Positions 45,501 through 51,900 of a stretch of 64,000 bases of DNA are shown piece after piece; within the stretch, counting starts at the first letter, position 1, and each line of letters starts with the position of its first letter. Below the pieces are notes generated by a model, which did not search any database, was not told the DNA's origin, and saw nothing but the letters and a program-made list of their open reading frames with translations. The DNA is taken from contig VXAY01006170.1 in assembly GCA_013399855.1 (NCBI GenBank), forward strand, positions 333,276 to 397,275, given 5' to 3'. The stretch comes from Oxyruncus cristatus. Lineage: Eukaryota; Chordata; Aves; Passeriformes; Cotingidae. Made by a program: the position numbers and the translations under genes.

Positions 45501-47103
45501 TCCCTTGTGACCTAATGGTCAATGACTTTTATTTCTCAAGCTTGCCTGTTTAATTAAGGAGTTGCTTCTCGCCCAGGGTATGGGATAAGCCCAAATGAAA
45601 GCAGCATGCTTTGGAGGCTGAAATAAAACCCCAAATGTCAGCTCTCCCACTGGGTGAGTTATTAAAGCTGACTGAAGTGGTTGCATTATGGTGGCCATGG
45701 GTTGGCTTGCAGAACGAGCACTATTGTGGGTGAAAACTACTTTTTTGACTTTTCTCAAGTTGCTTTTTGCGTTTCTCCTAAATAAGCCTTTATGCTTTGT
45801 CTAAACAGCTGAAGTGGATGTTTAATAAAACCCTGAACTGTGCTTTGTCCAAGCACTTTCTATGCTGGATGGCTTCAGTAAACACTTTAAATTTTGAAAG
45901 GGAAATAATTGCTAAACTTTCACTAAGGCACTACATGCTGAGGTTACTTAACACCCTGGTATCAGTACGAATTACCAGACTGGAGGTGGCATTTCATGTG
46001 GATGGAGGAGCTCTAAAGCAGTTGGCAATCACACCTGAACTTGCTAATCAACACCAAAGAATTAATGAGTGGCTAATTTGCATATGTAAATTTCCTTTTA
46101 CAAGCAAGATAATCTACAATAGAAAGGATGTCCCTCCTGAGCAGCTGCCAGAAGGATCAGTTCTTTTTCTGATTGCGGGTTGTGAGTGGTTTAGTATCTC
46201 TCTGCCCACGGAGTGACTGTTTCCCTCCTGGACCAGGTGTCCTGGAGCAGCACTGCTCTCCACATCACCCCAAACACAGTCAGGAAAGTGCTTGTAGTGC
46301 AAACTGGACAGCAACCACTGTGAAAACATCTGACCTGCAGATGTAACACAGTCGTGCAAATAAGAAGACATGGGCTTGGACAAGTTGTTGAGGTCAGACC
46401 TTTGGCTGAAAATCACATTTGGTTAAAAAAACCGTTTTTTTTGGTATGTTTTCCATGTTCATGTCGCTAGAAATTCACACAGTTTTAACACAGGGAATTG
46501 GAGGAAGGAAAAGAAATAAGAAGCTTTTAGTTGCTAGATTCTTCAGGGAAAAAAAAAATCCATTTTTTGTTTCCAGATATTGATTTTTTTTTTTTAAATA
46601 CAAATTATTTCTTGAATTATATCGGGGAGCTTTTTAGCTCTTTGTTGAAAAGTGGGGAAACTACAAAAAAAAATTGAAAGAGGAAATTTTAGCATTTCTT
46701 ATCAAATGATGGGTATTCCCTGACCCTTTGAACAAAACCTCTGCCCCGGCAGCAAAAAGCTGCTTCTGGGGAGTGACTCCCAGGTCTTCCCACCCGAGGA
46801 GGACCCCGTGGGCCAGGCAGGGGCAGCACCTTGTCCCAGCTGGAGGATGCCGTGGCTGCAGGGGAGTAAGAAGTGGAGAAGGCTTACAGCACCACGAGGC
46901 TGCTGAGGTTCTGGAAGGCGTAATCGGGGATGTGCCAGATCTGGTTGAGCGCCAGGGTCATGGCTTGGAGCGCTGGCAGGTGGTTCAGAGCTCGGACAGG
47001 GATCTCCGTCAGGGCGTTATCGTCCAGCCACAGGTGACGCAGAGAGAGCAGCCCCTCAAAGCTCTTCTCGGGCACCACGGAGATGAGATTTGCATCCAGG
47101 CGT
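2269..47103 (-). CDS. LGR6: LGR6, R-spondin receptor; 14 exons, 5' part outside window
   Basis: Join on the minus strand: 47103-46888, 37823-37752, 25533-25465, 23992-23921, 22767-22696, 21642-21574, 20734-20663, 17143-17078, 14857-14786, 13275-13204, 12513-12388, 10287-10127, 4897-4817, 3506-2269. The joined frame gives 818 residues and a TAA stop. Residues 1-about 300 are leucine-rich repeats with the xLxxNxL core, about 326-407 the cysteine-containing cap and acidic hinge, 420-690 seven membrane helices, 691-818 the cytoplasmic tail. In the family, the ectodomain binds R-spondins and the complex clears RNF43/ZNRF3 to boost Wnt signalling at the plasma membrane. LGR6 rather than LGR4/5 is called from close agreement with human LGR6 as I remember it, e.g. 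[27 protein letters not shown] (here [10 protein letters not shown]) and [11 protein letters not shown]. The frame is intact, so the gene looks functional. Signal peptide, LRRNT and the first repeats (about 150 residues) are absent from the window. Confidence 0.96.
3507..4816 (-). other. LGR6 last intron
   Basis: The donor is gtgagc at 4816 and the acceptor ccttccag ends at 3507; the intron splits a glycine codon after its first base. It contains the long inverted repeat at 4196-4270 described separately. No other repeat or exon is recognised. Confidence 0.9.
4196..4270. repeat. Long near-perfect inverted repeat (hairpin)
   Basis: Arm 4200-4224 is the exact reverse complement of 4242-4266 (25 of 25 pairs). 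Outside this come one G/T mismatch (4199/4267) and three further matching pairs, so the arms reach 4196 and 4270 with 28 of 29 positions paired around a 17-nt loop (4225-4241). Neither arm resembles the CR1 copies in the window. The stem is better paired than usual for an old sequence, which suggests recent origin or selection. Confidence 0.9.
4817..4897 (-). CDS. LGR6: LGR6 exon: acidic hinge
   Basis: 81 bp; acceptor tccccag ends at 4898 and donor gtgagc begins at 4816. It encodes [14 protein letters not shown] and then [12 protein letters not shown], aligning with the human segment that reads DLDELQLEMEDSK. The first two bases complete a tyrosine codon from the previous exon and the last base opens the glycine finished in the 7TM exon. 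This is the hinge between the LRR cap and TM1. Confidence 0.95.
4898..10126 (-). other. LGR6 intron, 5.2 kb
   Basis: It contains a CR1 copy (7140-7542) and, at 8307-8921 on the minus strand, a long frame broken by a single TGA (see findings). Otherwise it is unremarkable: homopolymer and AT-rich patches near 5210-5230 and 6275-6300, no exon or RNA gene recognised. Confidence 0.85.
7140..7542 (+). mobile_element. CR1 LINE, 5'-truncated
   Basis: The sequence follows the CR1 3' region in sense: ttctccagcctggagaagag, then the end of the reverse-transcriptase frame, then caggttgtccagagaagctg and aaggtcccttccaccccaaa, closing with the degenerate ATTCTRTG-like tail near 7526-7542. It is diverged from the copies at 54425-54879 and 42926-43152 but collinear with them. 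It is non-coding and inserted antisense to LGR6. Confidence 0.9.
10127..10287 (-). CDS. LGR6: LGR6 exon: C-terminal cap and linker
   Basis: 161 bp; acceptor cctgtgcag ends at 10288, donor gtgagt begins at 10126. It encodes [16 protein letters not shown], the hallmark cysteine cap following the LRRs of LGR4-6 (human LGR6 has YAYQCCPYGMC), then a variable acidic linker ([12 protein letters not shown]) ending DNHY. Four cysteines are retained. The linker differs from human in sequence, as expected for this fast-evolving part. Confidence 0.95.
11464..11572 (+). mobile_element. CR1 LINE fragment
   Basis: About 110 bp reading gtctggaggaggcc, ggctggagcccctctgctct and cacctggagaagcaaaggct, collinear with the 5' part of the CR1 copies at 53140 and 54425. 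It lacks the 3' tail. Confidence 0.8.
12149..12167. repeat. (GT)n microsatellite
   Basis: About nine and a half uninterrupted GT units, located 221 bp into the intron 3' of exon 12513-12388. It is potentially length-polymorphic. Confidence 0.95.
12388..12513 (-). CDS. LGR6: LGR6 exon: last LRR
   Basis: 126 bp; acceptor tcaccag ends at 12514, donor gtattc begins at 12387. It encodes [20 protein letters not shown] and continues [13 protein letters not shown] to SFPKM plus a split arginine, aligning with human DLTDNQLTTLPLAGLGGL. It is the last regular repeat before the cysteine cap. The donor is a weak match to consensus (AG|gtattc). Confidence 0.95.
12514..13203 (-). other. LGR6 intron, 0.7 kb
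   Basis: Donor gtaagt at 13203, acceptor tcaccag at 12514. Nothing but single-copy-looking sequence is seen. Confidence 0.9.
13204..13275 (-). CDS. LGR6: LGR6 exon: LRR unit
   Basis: 72 bp; acceptor cttgcag ends at 13276, donor gtaagt begins at 13203. It encodes [20 protein letters not shown] and LTK plus a split leucine (human DLSWNAIRSIHPEAF). The first base, A, completes an isoleucine codon (AT|A) with the upstream exon, where leucine is usual. Confidence 0.96.
13276..14785 (-). other. LGR6 GC-AG intron, 1.5 kb
   Basis: The donor reads gcaagt (14785-14780) instead of GT, with a normal acceptor (cttgcag, ending 13276). A small local duplication of gctcagatgtgtggga lies near 13877-13911. 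No exon or transposon is recognised. Confidence 0.88.
14786..14857 (-). CDS. LGR6: LGR6 exon: LRR unit with GC donor
   Basis: 72 bp; acceptor tttccag ends at 14858. It encodes [20 protein letters not shown] and LRS plus AT of a split codon (human GLQHNRIWEIGADTF). The length and phase are exactly those of neighbouring LRR exons when the donor is taken as gcaagt. The next GT, 4 nt downstream, would shift the frame. Confidence 0.93.
14858..17077 (-). other. LGR6 intron, 2.2 kb
   Basis: Donor gtgagt at 17077, acceptor tttccag at 14858. AT-rich around 16270-16500. No transposon, exon or RNA gene recognised. Confidence 0.88.
17078..17143 (-). CDS. LGR6: LGR6 exon: short LRR unit
   Basis: 66 bp (22-residue repeat); acceptor cttgcag ends at 17144, donor gtgagt begins at 17077. 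It encodes [20 protein letters not shown] plus E and a split leucine (human ELSHNQIEELPSLHRCQKL). The short unit with a cysteine is the family norm at this position. Confidence 0.96.
17281..17430. repeat. 32-bp minisatellite, about 4.6 copies
   Basis: Unit tgagggggatctccactttg followed by agcaaccccagg. Copies lie at 17281-17313 (33 bp, variant tttgggc), 17314-17345, 17346-17377, 17378-17409 and a partial copy from 17410 that diverges near 17425-17430. The three full 32-bp copies are identical, pointing to recent expansion. Each junction reads CAGGTGAGG on the plus strand. Confidence 0.97.
19711..20235 (-). mobile_element. CR1 LINE, 5'-truncated, relatively intact
   Basis: It begins on the plus strand with three catagaat units (the reverse of the ATTCTATG tail) and runs to the reverse-transcriptase C-terminal region. 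In minus translation near 20220-20040 it reads [15 protein letters not shown] and then [20 protein letters not shown], the conserved end of CR1 ORF2. It is same-sense as LGR6 and very similar to the copy at 48453-48944. It is truncated, so it cannot move by itself. Confidence 0.95.
20663..20734 (-). CDS. LGR6: LGR6 exon: LRR unit
   Basis: 72 bp; acceptor cctctag ends at 20735, donor gtgagt begins at 20662. It encodes [20 protein letters not shown] and LRI plus a split leucine (human TLTRAGIRLLPSGMCQQLP). The GMCQQLP core is among the most diagnostic LGR6 stretches. Confidence 0.96.
20735..21573 (-). other. LGR6 intron, 0.8 kb
   Basis: Donor gtgagt at 21573, acceptor cctctag at 20735. A run of 16 A lies at 21323-21338 followed by an A/C-rich stretch. 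Otherwise featureless. Confidence 0.88.
21574..21642 (-). CDS. LGR6: LGR6 exon: LRR unit
   Basis: 69 bp; acceptor ctgcag ends at 21643, donor gtgagt begins at 21573. It encodes [20 protein letters not shown] and EV plus a split leucine (human [20 protein letters not shown]). Confidence 0.96.
21643..22695 (-). other. LGR6 intron, 1.05 kb
   Basis: Donor gtaagt at 22695, acceptor ctgcag at 21643. No repeat, exon or RNA gene recognised. Confidence 0.88.
22696..22767 (-). CDS. LGR6: LGR6 exon: LRR unit
   Basis: 72 bp; acceptor cattgcag ends at 22768, donor gtaagt begins at 22695. It encodes [20 protein letters not shown] and LHT plus a split leucine (human [20 protein letters not shown]). Confidence 0.97.
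22768..23920 (-). other. LGR6 intron, 1.15 kb
   Basis: Donor gtaaga at 23920, acceptor cattgcag at 22768. Nothing recognised. Confidence 0.88.
23921..23992 (-). CDS. LGR6: LGR6 exon: LRR unit
   Basis: 72 bp; acceptor cccaccag ends at 23993, donor gtaaga begins at 23920. It encodes [20 protein letters not shown] and LQT plus a split isoleucine (human [20 protein letters not shown]). [12 protein letters not shown] is nearly invariant in LGR4-6. Confidence 0.97.
23993..25464 (-). other. LGR6 intron, 1.5 kb
   Basis: Donor gtgaga at 25464, acceptor cccaccag at 23993. AT-rich with TTAATTAG-like motifs next to the acceptor (24010-24040), and a G-run cluster at 25249-25280. No exon or transposon recognised. 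Confidence 0.87.
25465..25533 (-). CDS. LGR6: LGR6 exon: LRR unit
   Basis: 69 bp; acceptor ctttcag ends at 25534, donor gtgaga begins at 25464. It encodes [20 protein letters not shown] and QE plus a split leucine (human [20 protein letters not shown]). Confidence 0.96.
26640..26840. promoter_or_regulatory. Candidate intronic enhancer (homeodomain-site cluster)
   Basis: Homeodomain-type core motifs cluster: gtaattac at 26666-26673 and again near 26719-26726, caattacc at 26796-26803, gtaatt at 26805-26810 and cattacg near 26836. The stretch is AT-rich amid GC-balanced sequence and contains no transposon. This is motif evidence only; conservation was not tested. Confidence 0.3.
30140..30340. 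promoter_or_regulatory. Candidate intronic enhancer (SOX and TCF/LEF motifs)
   Basis: A SOX-like double site (cattattgttattg, 30163-30177) and a full TCF/LEF consensus (acatcaaagg, about 30254-30263) occur in an AT-rich, non-repetitive stretch. LGR-family receptors act in Wnt signalling, and LGR5 is a known Wnt target, so a TCF site is plausible. One site can also occur by chance. Confidence 0.25.
30922..30955 (-). mobile_element. CR1 3'-end relic
   Basis: A fragment of about 34 bp, atagaatcacagaatcatta then aggttggaaaag, corresponds to the reversed 3' terminus of CR1. The rest of the element is absent. Confidence 0.75.
32154..32191. repeat. 11-bp tandem repeat
   Basis: Unit gacactgctgg in about 3.5 copies, the third with a substitution (gacactactgg). 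It is short and intronic, with no visible role. Confidence 0.9.
33582..33700 (-). mobile_element. CR1 3'-end fragment, diverged
   Basis: It reads aatcacagaatggtttgggt, ttgaagggacctcgtcatct and gggacaccttccac, a decayed reversed CR1 3' region about 110 bp long. Confidence 0.75.
36965..37175 (-). mobile_element. CR1 fragment
   Basis: Reversed CR1 3' region: cacctcccactggaccaggt, aacacttccagggacgggac and gggcaacctgtgccagggcc occur in order. The 3'-most bases near 36965-37030 are diverged. Confidence 0.85.
37752..37823 (-). CDS. LGR6: LGR6 exon: LRR unit
   Basis: 72 bp; acceptor ccacag ends at 37824, donor gtgagt begins at 37751. It encodes [20 protein letters not shown] and LET plus a split leucine (human [20 protein letters not shown]). 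The HLHNNRI start is conserved throughout LGR4-6. Confidence 0.97.
38705..39565 (-). other. Unexplained open frame, 286 codons
   Basis: It is the longest open frame in the window apart from the 7TM exon, on the LGR6 strand within an intron. It begins with a GTG rather than ATG. The translation has no motif I recognise; it is rich in P, S, K and G and has scattered cysteines (e.g. [10 protein letters not shown]). Other frames across part of it (38861-39193, plus strand) are also open, which argues for composition rather than coding. I do not call it a gene. Confidence 0.15.
41215..41710 (+). mobile_element. Ancient CR1-type LINE relic
   Basis: Phrases such as ggtgtagagaagagcaataa, aaatgatccaagggctgg, tagcttattaaaaataagat and caaggggatgag match the old amniote CR1/L3-like pattern (end of reverse transcriptase, then 3' region), but with far more decay than the young copies elsewhere in the window. 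It is AT-rich and interrupted. Boundaries are approximate. Confidence 0.7.
42926..43152 (+). mobile_element. CR1 LINE 3' portion, first copy
   Basis: It reads gtgacaggacaagggggaaa, agggtagatttagattagat, caggttgcccagagaagctg and ggtgtccctgcccatggcag, the CR1 3' region in sense. Positions from 42964 on belong to the exact duplication with 43417-43868. Confidence 0.88.
42964..43415. repeat. 452-bp exact duplicate, copy 1
   Basis: Identical as far as I can read to 43417-43868, offset 453. It starts ggtagatttagattag and ends gagcatctct directly before the N at 43416. The copies share a CR1 part and about 260 bp of flanking single-copy sequence, so they are not two transposon insertions. Most likely an assembly artefact. 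Confidence 0.95.
43416..43416. other. Single N: contig join or gap
   Basis: The only ambiguous base in the window, sitting exactly at the junction between the two copies of the 452-bp duplicate. This is typical of two contigs with unmerged overlapping ends. Confidence 0.97.
43417..43868. repeat. 452-bp exact duplicate, copy 2
   Basis: Second copy of 42964-43415, continuing into unique sequence (agcattatggggccaag) after 43868. It includes the second copy of the CR1 3' portion (43417-43605, plus orientation). Confidence 0.95.
45790..46190. promoter_or_regulatory. Candidate intronic enhancer (POU octamer)
   Basis: AT-rich, non-repetitive stretch with an octamer ATTTGCAT (46076-46083) overlapping a mirrored half-site, giving the near-palindrome atttgcatatgtaaat (46076-46091), preceded by attaatgag (46061-46069). 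Such texture is common in conserved developmental enhancers. A 139-codon plus-strand frame here lacks any recognisable domain. Conservation not tested. Confidence 0.3.
46888..47103 (-). CDS. LGR6: LGR6 exon: three LRR units (most 5' exon seen)
   Basis: 216 bp; acceptor cccactcag ends at 47104, donor gtaagc begins at 46887. It encodes three 24-residue repeats starting [20 protein letters not shown], RLxx-type second unit [20 protein letters not shown] and [20 protein letters not shown]. Human LGR6 has [18 protein letters not shown] at about residue 141, so this is probably exon 5 of 18. The concave LRR face coded here lies in the R-spondin-binding part of the family's ectodomain. The first base closes a codon begun in an exon outside the window. 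Confidence 0.97.
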
Positions 47104-47389
47104 CTGAGTGGGAAAGAAACAGGGTGGGGATCAGTGAGAGACCGATCTCTCATTGCTCTACCTGCCCGCAGTGTTATGCAAAGAGAGTGATGCCGGGGCG
47201 GGACGGATTGATGGCCAGGGAGATTGGATTAAGCTGTAAATAGTGATTAACAAAAGAAGGCATCAGTGCGAGGCTCCTGCCTATGCTTGGAGAGATGTCT
47301 GACCACTGCCCAGGATCATCCTTTATTGATGGTCCTTTGGTGCTGCCAGCGGATGGCGGCTTCTGAAACACAGTGGTTGGGCCGAGTCC

Positions 47390-47695
47390 TTCCATGTGGG
47401 CCCCCCAGACGGGCACTGGCCAGCTGTGGCTTGCAGCCACCCCCCTGAAAACCGAGCATCAAAGCCGCATCCCCCGGGGCTGGGCTTGCCACGGACCTGC
47501 CCGAGCAATCCGCGGAGGCACGGCCCAGTCTGGGGTACCCCACAGCCCGCTCACACCCACGGCCGTGCGGGACAGCCAAACCGTGCCGCCAGAGCCCCGT
47601 TCCAGGAGGGAAGGATTCGTCTGGGAATGTGAGATCCGTGGCAGCCCTGCTCGGGGTCCAGCATCCGACCGGAGCGTGATCGCTCAGAGGTACCT
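47390..47695. promoter_or_regulatory. CpG-dense patch near exon 47103-46888
   Basis: By eye about 23 CpG dinucleotides occur in 300 bp, against few in the surrounding tens of kb. The patch lies about 290-590 bp upstream (in gene direction) of the first visible LGR6 exon. It has no TATA box and both strands are open for long distances simply because of GC content. It could be an internal promoter, a GC-rich exonic or enhancer element, or an unconverted CpG-rich repeat. Confidence 0.45.
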
Positions 47696-48452
47696 GCAAA
47701 GGCCCTGTGGAGCGCTCAGACCCTCTGTCACAGCGCAGGAATTAAACCCGCGTTCTTGTATTGCACAAGTTTGGGCCTTTCTTCCCCCTTCGTTTGCCAA
47801 TTGCTTTTTTTTCCGAAATCATAATGGAAACCTTAAGGCGTTCGAAGTTGAGGTTTAATTTGGTGAGAAACTTTAATTTTGAAGACTTGTTTTTGCTTCA
47901 AAAGAGAATGCGAAGCCAAAAAATATCAAGCTTATTACGAAAAAAAAGTTTAAAAATTAGGTTAGGAAATCATCTCTCTAGAAGATCTCTTATTGCAACA
48001 ATGGTGAGCAGGATACAATGTGTTATCTGTAGATTTTAAAACCAAAATATAAGAGGAAAACACTTCTTAGTTGGATGAAATACCAGGAAACAATTATACC
48101 AAGGAAAAAGCAAATTTTAATTTCCATCAGCCGGCAGAGCTTATTTTATTTTTCCAAGCTATCTAAAGGAAAGATCTCTGAATTCAAATTGCAAAGAGAA
48201 AGCACTTTGTCTCTTATCAAAGCTCGAGAGAAGGAAGTTAACAGAGCTGTCATGCCCCAGCCCTCAACTCAACAATCCTCCAAAAAGGAATGTGGTAAAG
48301 AAATTAGTGTTCTTGACTATGTTACTTATAGTATATAAGGTAATACTTTTGATTAAAGTTGAACACTGGAGCAAACCCCCAGACACTGTTACCCCCCTGG
48401 CACTAGACCCTTATCCAAAGAGCACAAACATTTCCTAGTTCACAAATCACTG

Positions 48453-48944
48453 CATAGAATCATAGAATCAGATGGGATGGAAAGGACCTCTGCGCCCATC
48501 AAGTCCAACCCTTGCCCGCGGTTACCAGACTGTGGCACTCAGTGCCACGTCCAGCCTCATCTTAAACACCTCCAGGGATGGAGAATCCACCACTTCCCTG
48601 GGCAGCCCATTCCAATGGCTGATTACCCTCTCTGGAAAGAATTTCTTTCTAATATCCAACCTAAACCTCCCCTGGCACAGCTTAAGGCTGAGCCCTCTTG
48701 TCCTACTGCTGGTTCCTGGGAGAAGAGACCAACCCCCACCTGGCTACACCCTCCTGTCAGGGAGTTGTAGAGAGCGATGAGGTCTCCCCTGAGCCTTCTC
48801 TTCTCCAGGCTGAACAACCCCAGCTCCCTCAGCCTCTCCTCATAGGACTTGTGCTCCAGTCCCTTCACCAGCCTGGTTGCTCTTCTCTGGACCTGCTCCA
48901 GCACCTCAATATCCTTCCTGAACTGAGGGGCCCAGAACTGGACA
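48453..48944 (-). mobile_element. CR1 LINE, 5'-truncated, relatively intact
   Basis: It starts on the plus strand with catagaatcatagaatca (reversed tail) and extends to cccagaactggaca. In minus translation it contains [20 protein letters not shown], the end of CR1 reverse transcriptase. It is almost collinear with 19711-20235 with few differences, so both belong to one young subfamily. Its orientation matches LGR6. Confidence 0.95.
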
Positions 48945-51900
48945 ATGAGCTTCTGGTCTGCAAGAGGAGACCAAATGCCCCCTCACAGGTGGGAGCAGGG
49001 AAGGGGCCAGGCCAGACCGTGCTCCCTGCGTGGGCAACGGGAGGCGTTTCCTGGGTGAAACTCTCAGATGATCCTGGGAAACAGACCTTTCCCTACACCA
49101 CAGAAAGAAGCGTTTCCTGCCCTGGTTGGTCTGACCTGGATGGACAAAGACGGAAATTTGAGCCTGGTTAAGAGGTGCAGTCAAACCTTCTTGAGATCTC
49201 CCTCGGACAAGTGTCCTTTAAATGCAGTGTACAAGTTCTGGCGCAGCATCACCTCAGACTGAAACAATAAGCTAGTATGGGTCAAATAACCATTTCGTTA
49301 CTCCCATTTTGCCACATTAATTTATCAACCATGGAGGCTGGTGAGGCACTGTCTGTGATTCTGTTTTGTTGGATTCCACTACTCTTGCATTGCCGCAAAA
49401 TGACGTTTTCTGGTGCAAGGCTGTTCAGCTGAGAGTTTCTCAGCCAGCTCTGTTGATTCTTTTGTGGATGAGAAAAGCACATCACCCCCAAATCTCACTT
49501 CTCCTGCCACAGGATTTGCATCTTTGCTCAGAGGGCTGACACAAGACAATGAATTGTGAATTTTCCTGTTGAAGAGGGTGGGCATATTCAAGTTCTGCCT
49601 CGATTTACCTGAGGGCTGGAAGACTGTAGTCGAGTCAGTGAATAGCATCATTCATCTTTCTGAGGCAACAAACCCAAAGAGCAGAAAAGCAAACCCTGCA
49701 GCAGCTCAAGGTAAGATTAAAGATTCTATTTGAAAACTTTCATGAAAATGTTTTAGGACAAACAAGAACTTTCTGATGAAAACTGTGTGGGAAATGTTAA
49801 TCTTTTCTTATTTTTTTCTATCCCTTCCTCAGCATAAGAAGTCTGTTAGTTTTTGGCATCATAATCTGCTAAAATAAAACCCCAAAACCCAAAAAAGAAG
49901 CATTGCTTACTTTTCCCAGAGACGTTCTTTCATCCAAATCGCTATATGTTCACTGAAAATTGTTTTAAAGTGAAAGCTCAGTTTCAATTTGAATTGATTA
50001 AAGAGCAGTCAATGAAAATATCCACAGAGAATAGTTATAATTCCTCAAACACAAATTAAGCTTCCGGGAACGGAGATGCTAAAGCAGAGCCAAAGGCTGG
50101 TGCACCAGACTGAGCTGGGACAGGGACAGGGGAGCAAGGTGGAGCCCGTGACTGTCTGGTTTTGTGTCCCACTTTTTTCACGTACTCCTGGGTGAATACA
50201 TGACCCCCCAAGGGAGTTTGGTTTCAGTGTGACAGTGCCCCAGGAGCTGGGGAAACCATTAATGTTGATGGCTTTGCTCCAGGGCTATTTAGCATACTCT
50301 CAGGAAAGCATTTTTTTCCTGGTCCATCAGTATGAAAAGTGCCAGTGAGGGAAGTACAGGGGCAATAACTTGGATCCATCCAAGGAGATTGTTAATGCTC
50401 CTGGATGACCTCTGGCTTTGGACTTGCCGCAGCCCCAAGCCAGACTCTGCTCCACATCTCCACACCTTGCTGGCAGGGAGAGATCACCTCTGCAAGACTC
50501 AGGTGAAGCCCAGCTCTCCTGCTCCTCAGCTCTGCAGGAGCTACCTGGTGGCAACGTGGTGAGTTGTGAATATATGGCCACTGTCCACGAGCCGCTCTCT
50601 GGGGTCACATGCTCGGGAGGTGTCAGGGAGCTTCAGCCACATAATTACTGCCTTAATCTGCTTCAGAGTGTGGAGATCAGAGCCCAGACAGATTCCTCAG
50701 TGGAGTGACCAGGGAGACTTTCTGCTGGTTGTGATGTGCTGGGCCTGAGCAGCCTCAGAAACAGCAGCCTGCTGGGACCTCAGCACAGCAAGATGCAACT
50801 AATCTGGAGCCAGGGAAGATAAAATTAGGAACAAGGAAGTTACAGGTCAAGGCATTTCATATGCAGCACAATGGGCAGGACTCCTTATGTGCCTTTGCAG
50901 CATTGATGAGGGGACAGGGAACATGGATTCAGTGACAGCTGCATTCCTGGCACCAGAAGGTCTCTGGGATGTTTAATTGCTCCTCAGGGAGCTGCTGGCT
51001 CTTTCTGGAATAGAGGTGCATTCTTTCTAATAAAAGCTGTGCATGTGGGGATTGCTAATTGCTATGGCTTTCAGACAGCTCTCTACTCTCTTCTGGAAGC
51101 AGAAAAGCTGAAGTTCTTGGCACAGAGTTGTTAGTAATTATATCAATTATACTAAACAAAAACCAACCCAACAGTTCTCTCCTTTCTTCAGTGTGTGACT
51201 CTGGCTCCGTAAGTGTTTTGTGTTATGATTTATACCTGAGATAATTGGGCCGATTAGTGGGTAAATGGGACAGCGCAGGCTGGGGCTGGCTCCTCACCTT
51301 CCACGGAGATGTTTTAATCTTTCTTTCACCAAATCACTCAGTTGGCTTCCCTTGTGAGCATTAACCCGTTGGTTGCTTGCAGAGGAAGACGCTTCTTTCA
51401 CAGAGCTGCTGGAGGGCTTAGGAGTGGGAATTCATCCCACACCTGCTGTCAAACAGTGCTGTGGGTCTGGAGAGTGGATGGCACACAGTGACTCCAGATG
51501 TCAGCATGGACAAGATTTCCAAGTGACTTCACAGGCTCAAGTGAGGCCCTGCAGAGCATCGTCCTGCTCATTGCATTCAGAAGTAGCTGATTTTAAGTGG
51601 GACATTCAAGAACAACAGCTTATGAAAATCACCAGCTGCTGGAAAGCCTCAGCTCCTGGCTTTAGAACTGAGAGTTACAGGGCATTTATATGACTTCAAG
51701 GTGACACGGAGTCAAAAGTGCCTAAAAGGGCCTGCAGACTCCTCAGACTTTGCTCCATTTTCTGTTTTAAGGACTACAGGGCTGGGGTGGAGAGTGAGCT
51801 GCCTGGAAGAACATCAGAAGTGCCTTGGTCTGAGGCATTGCCATCTTTGTTCCCTGAGCAGATGTTTACATCTATGCAGAGCCACGGTGAGAGAAGCAGA

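Larger units (their letters stand above)
37824..46887 (-). other. LGR6 intron, 9 kb
   Basis: Donor gtaagc at 46887, acceptor ccacag at 37824. It contains a 287-codon open frame of unknown meaning (38705-39565), an ancient CR1 (41215-41710), a younger CR1 inside an exact duplication split by an N (42964-43868), a POU-motif-bearing AT-rich stretch (45790-46190) and low-complexity A/T runs near 46430-46680. Confidence 0.83.

Noticed and set aside
45797..46216. 139-codon plus-strand open frame
   Set aside because: AT-rich, no recognised domain, antisense to LGR6; the regulatory-motif reading of this stretch is more plausible.
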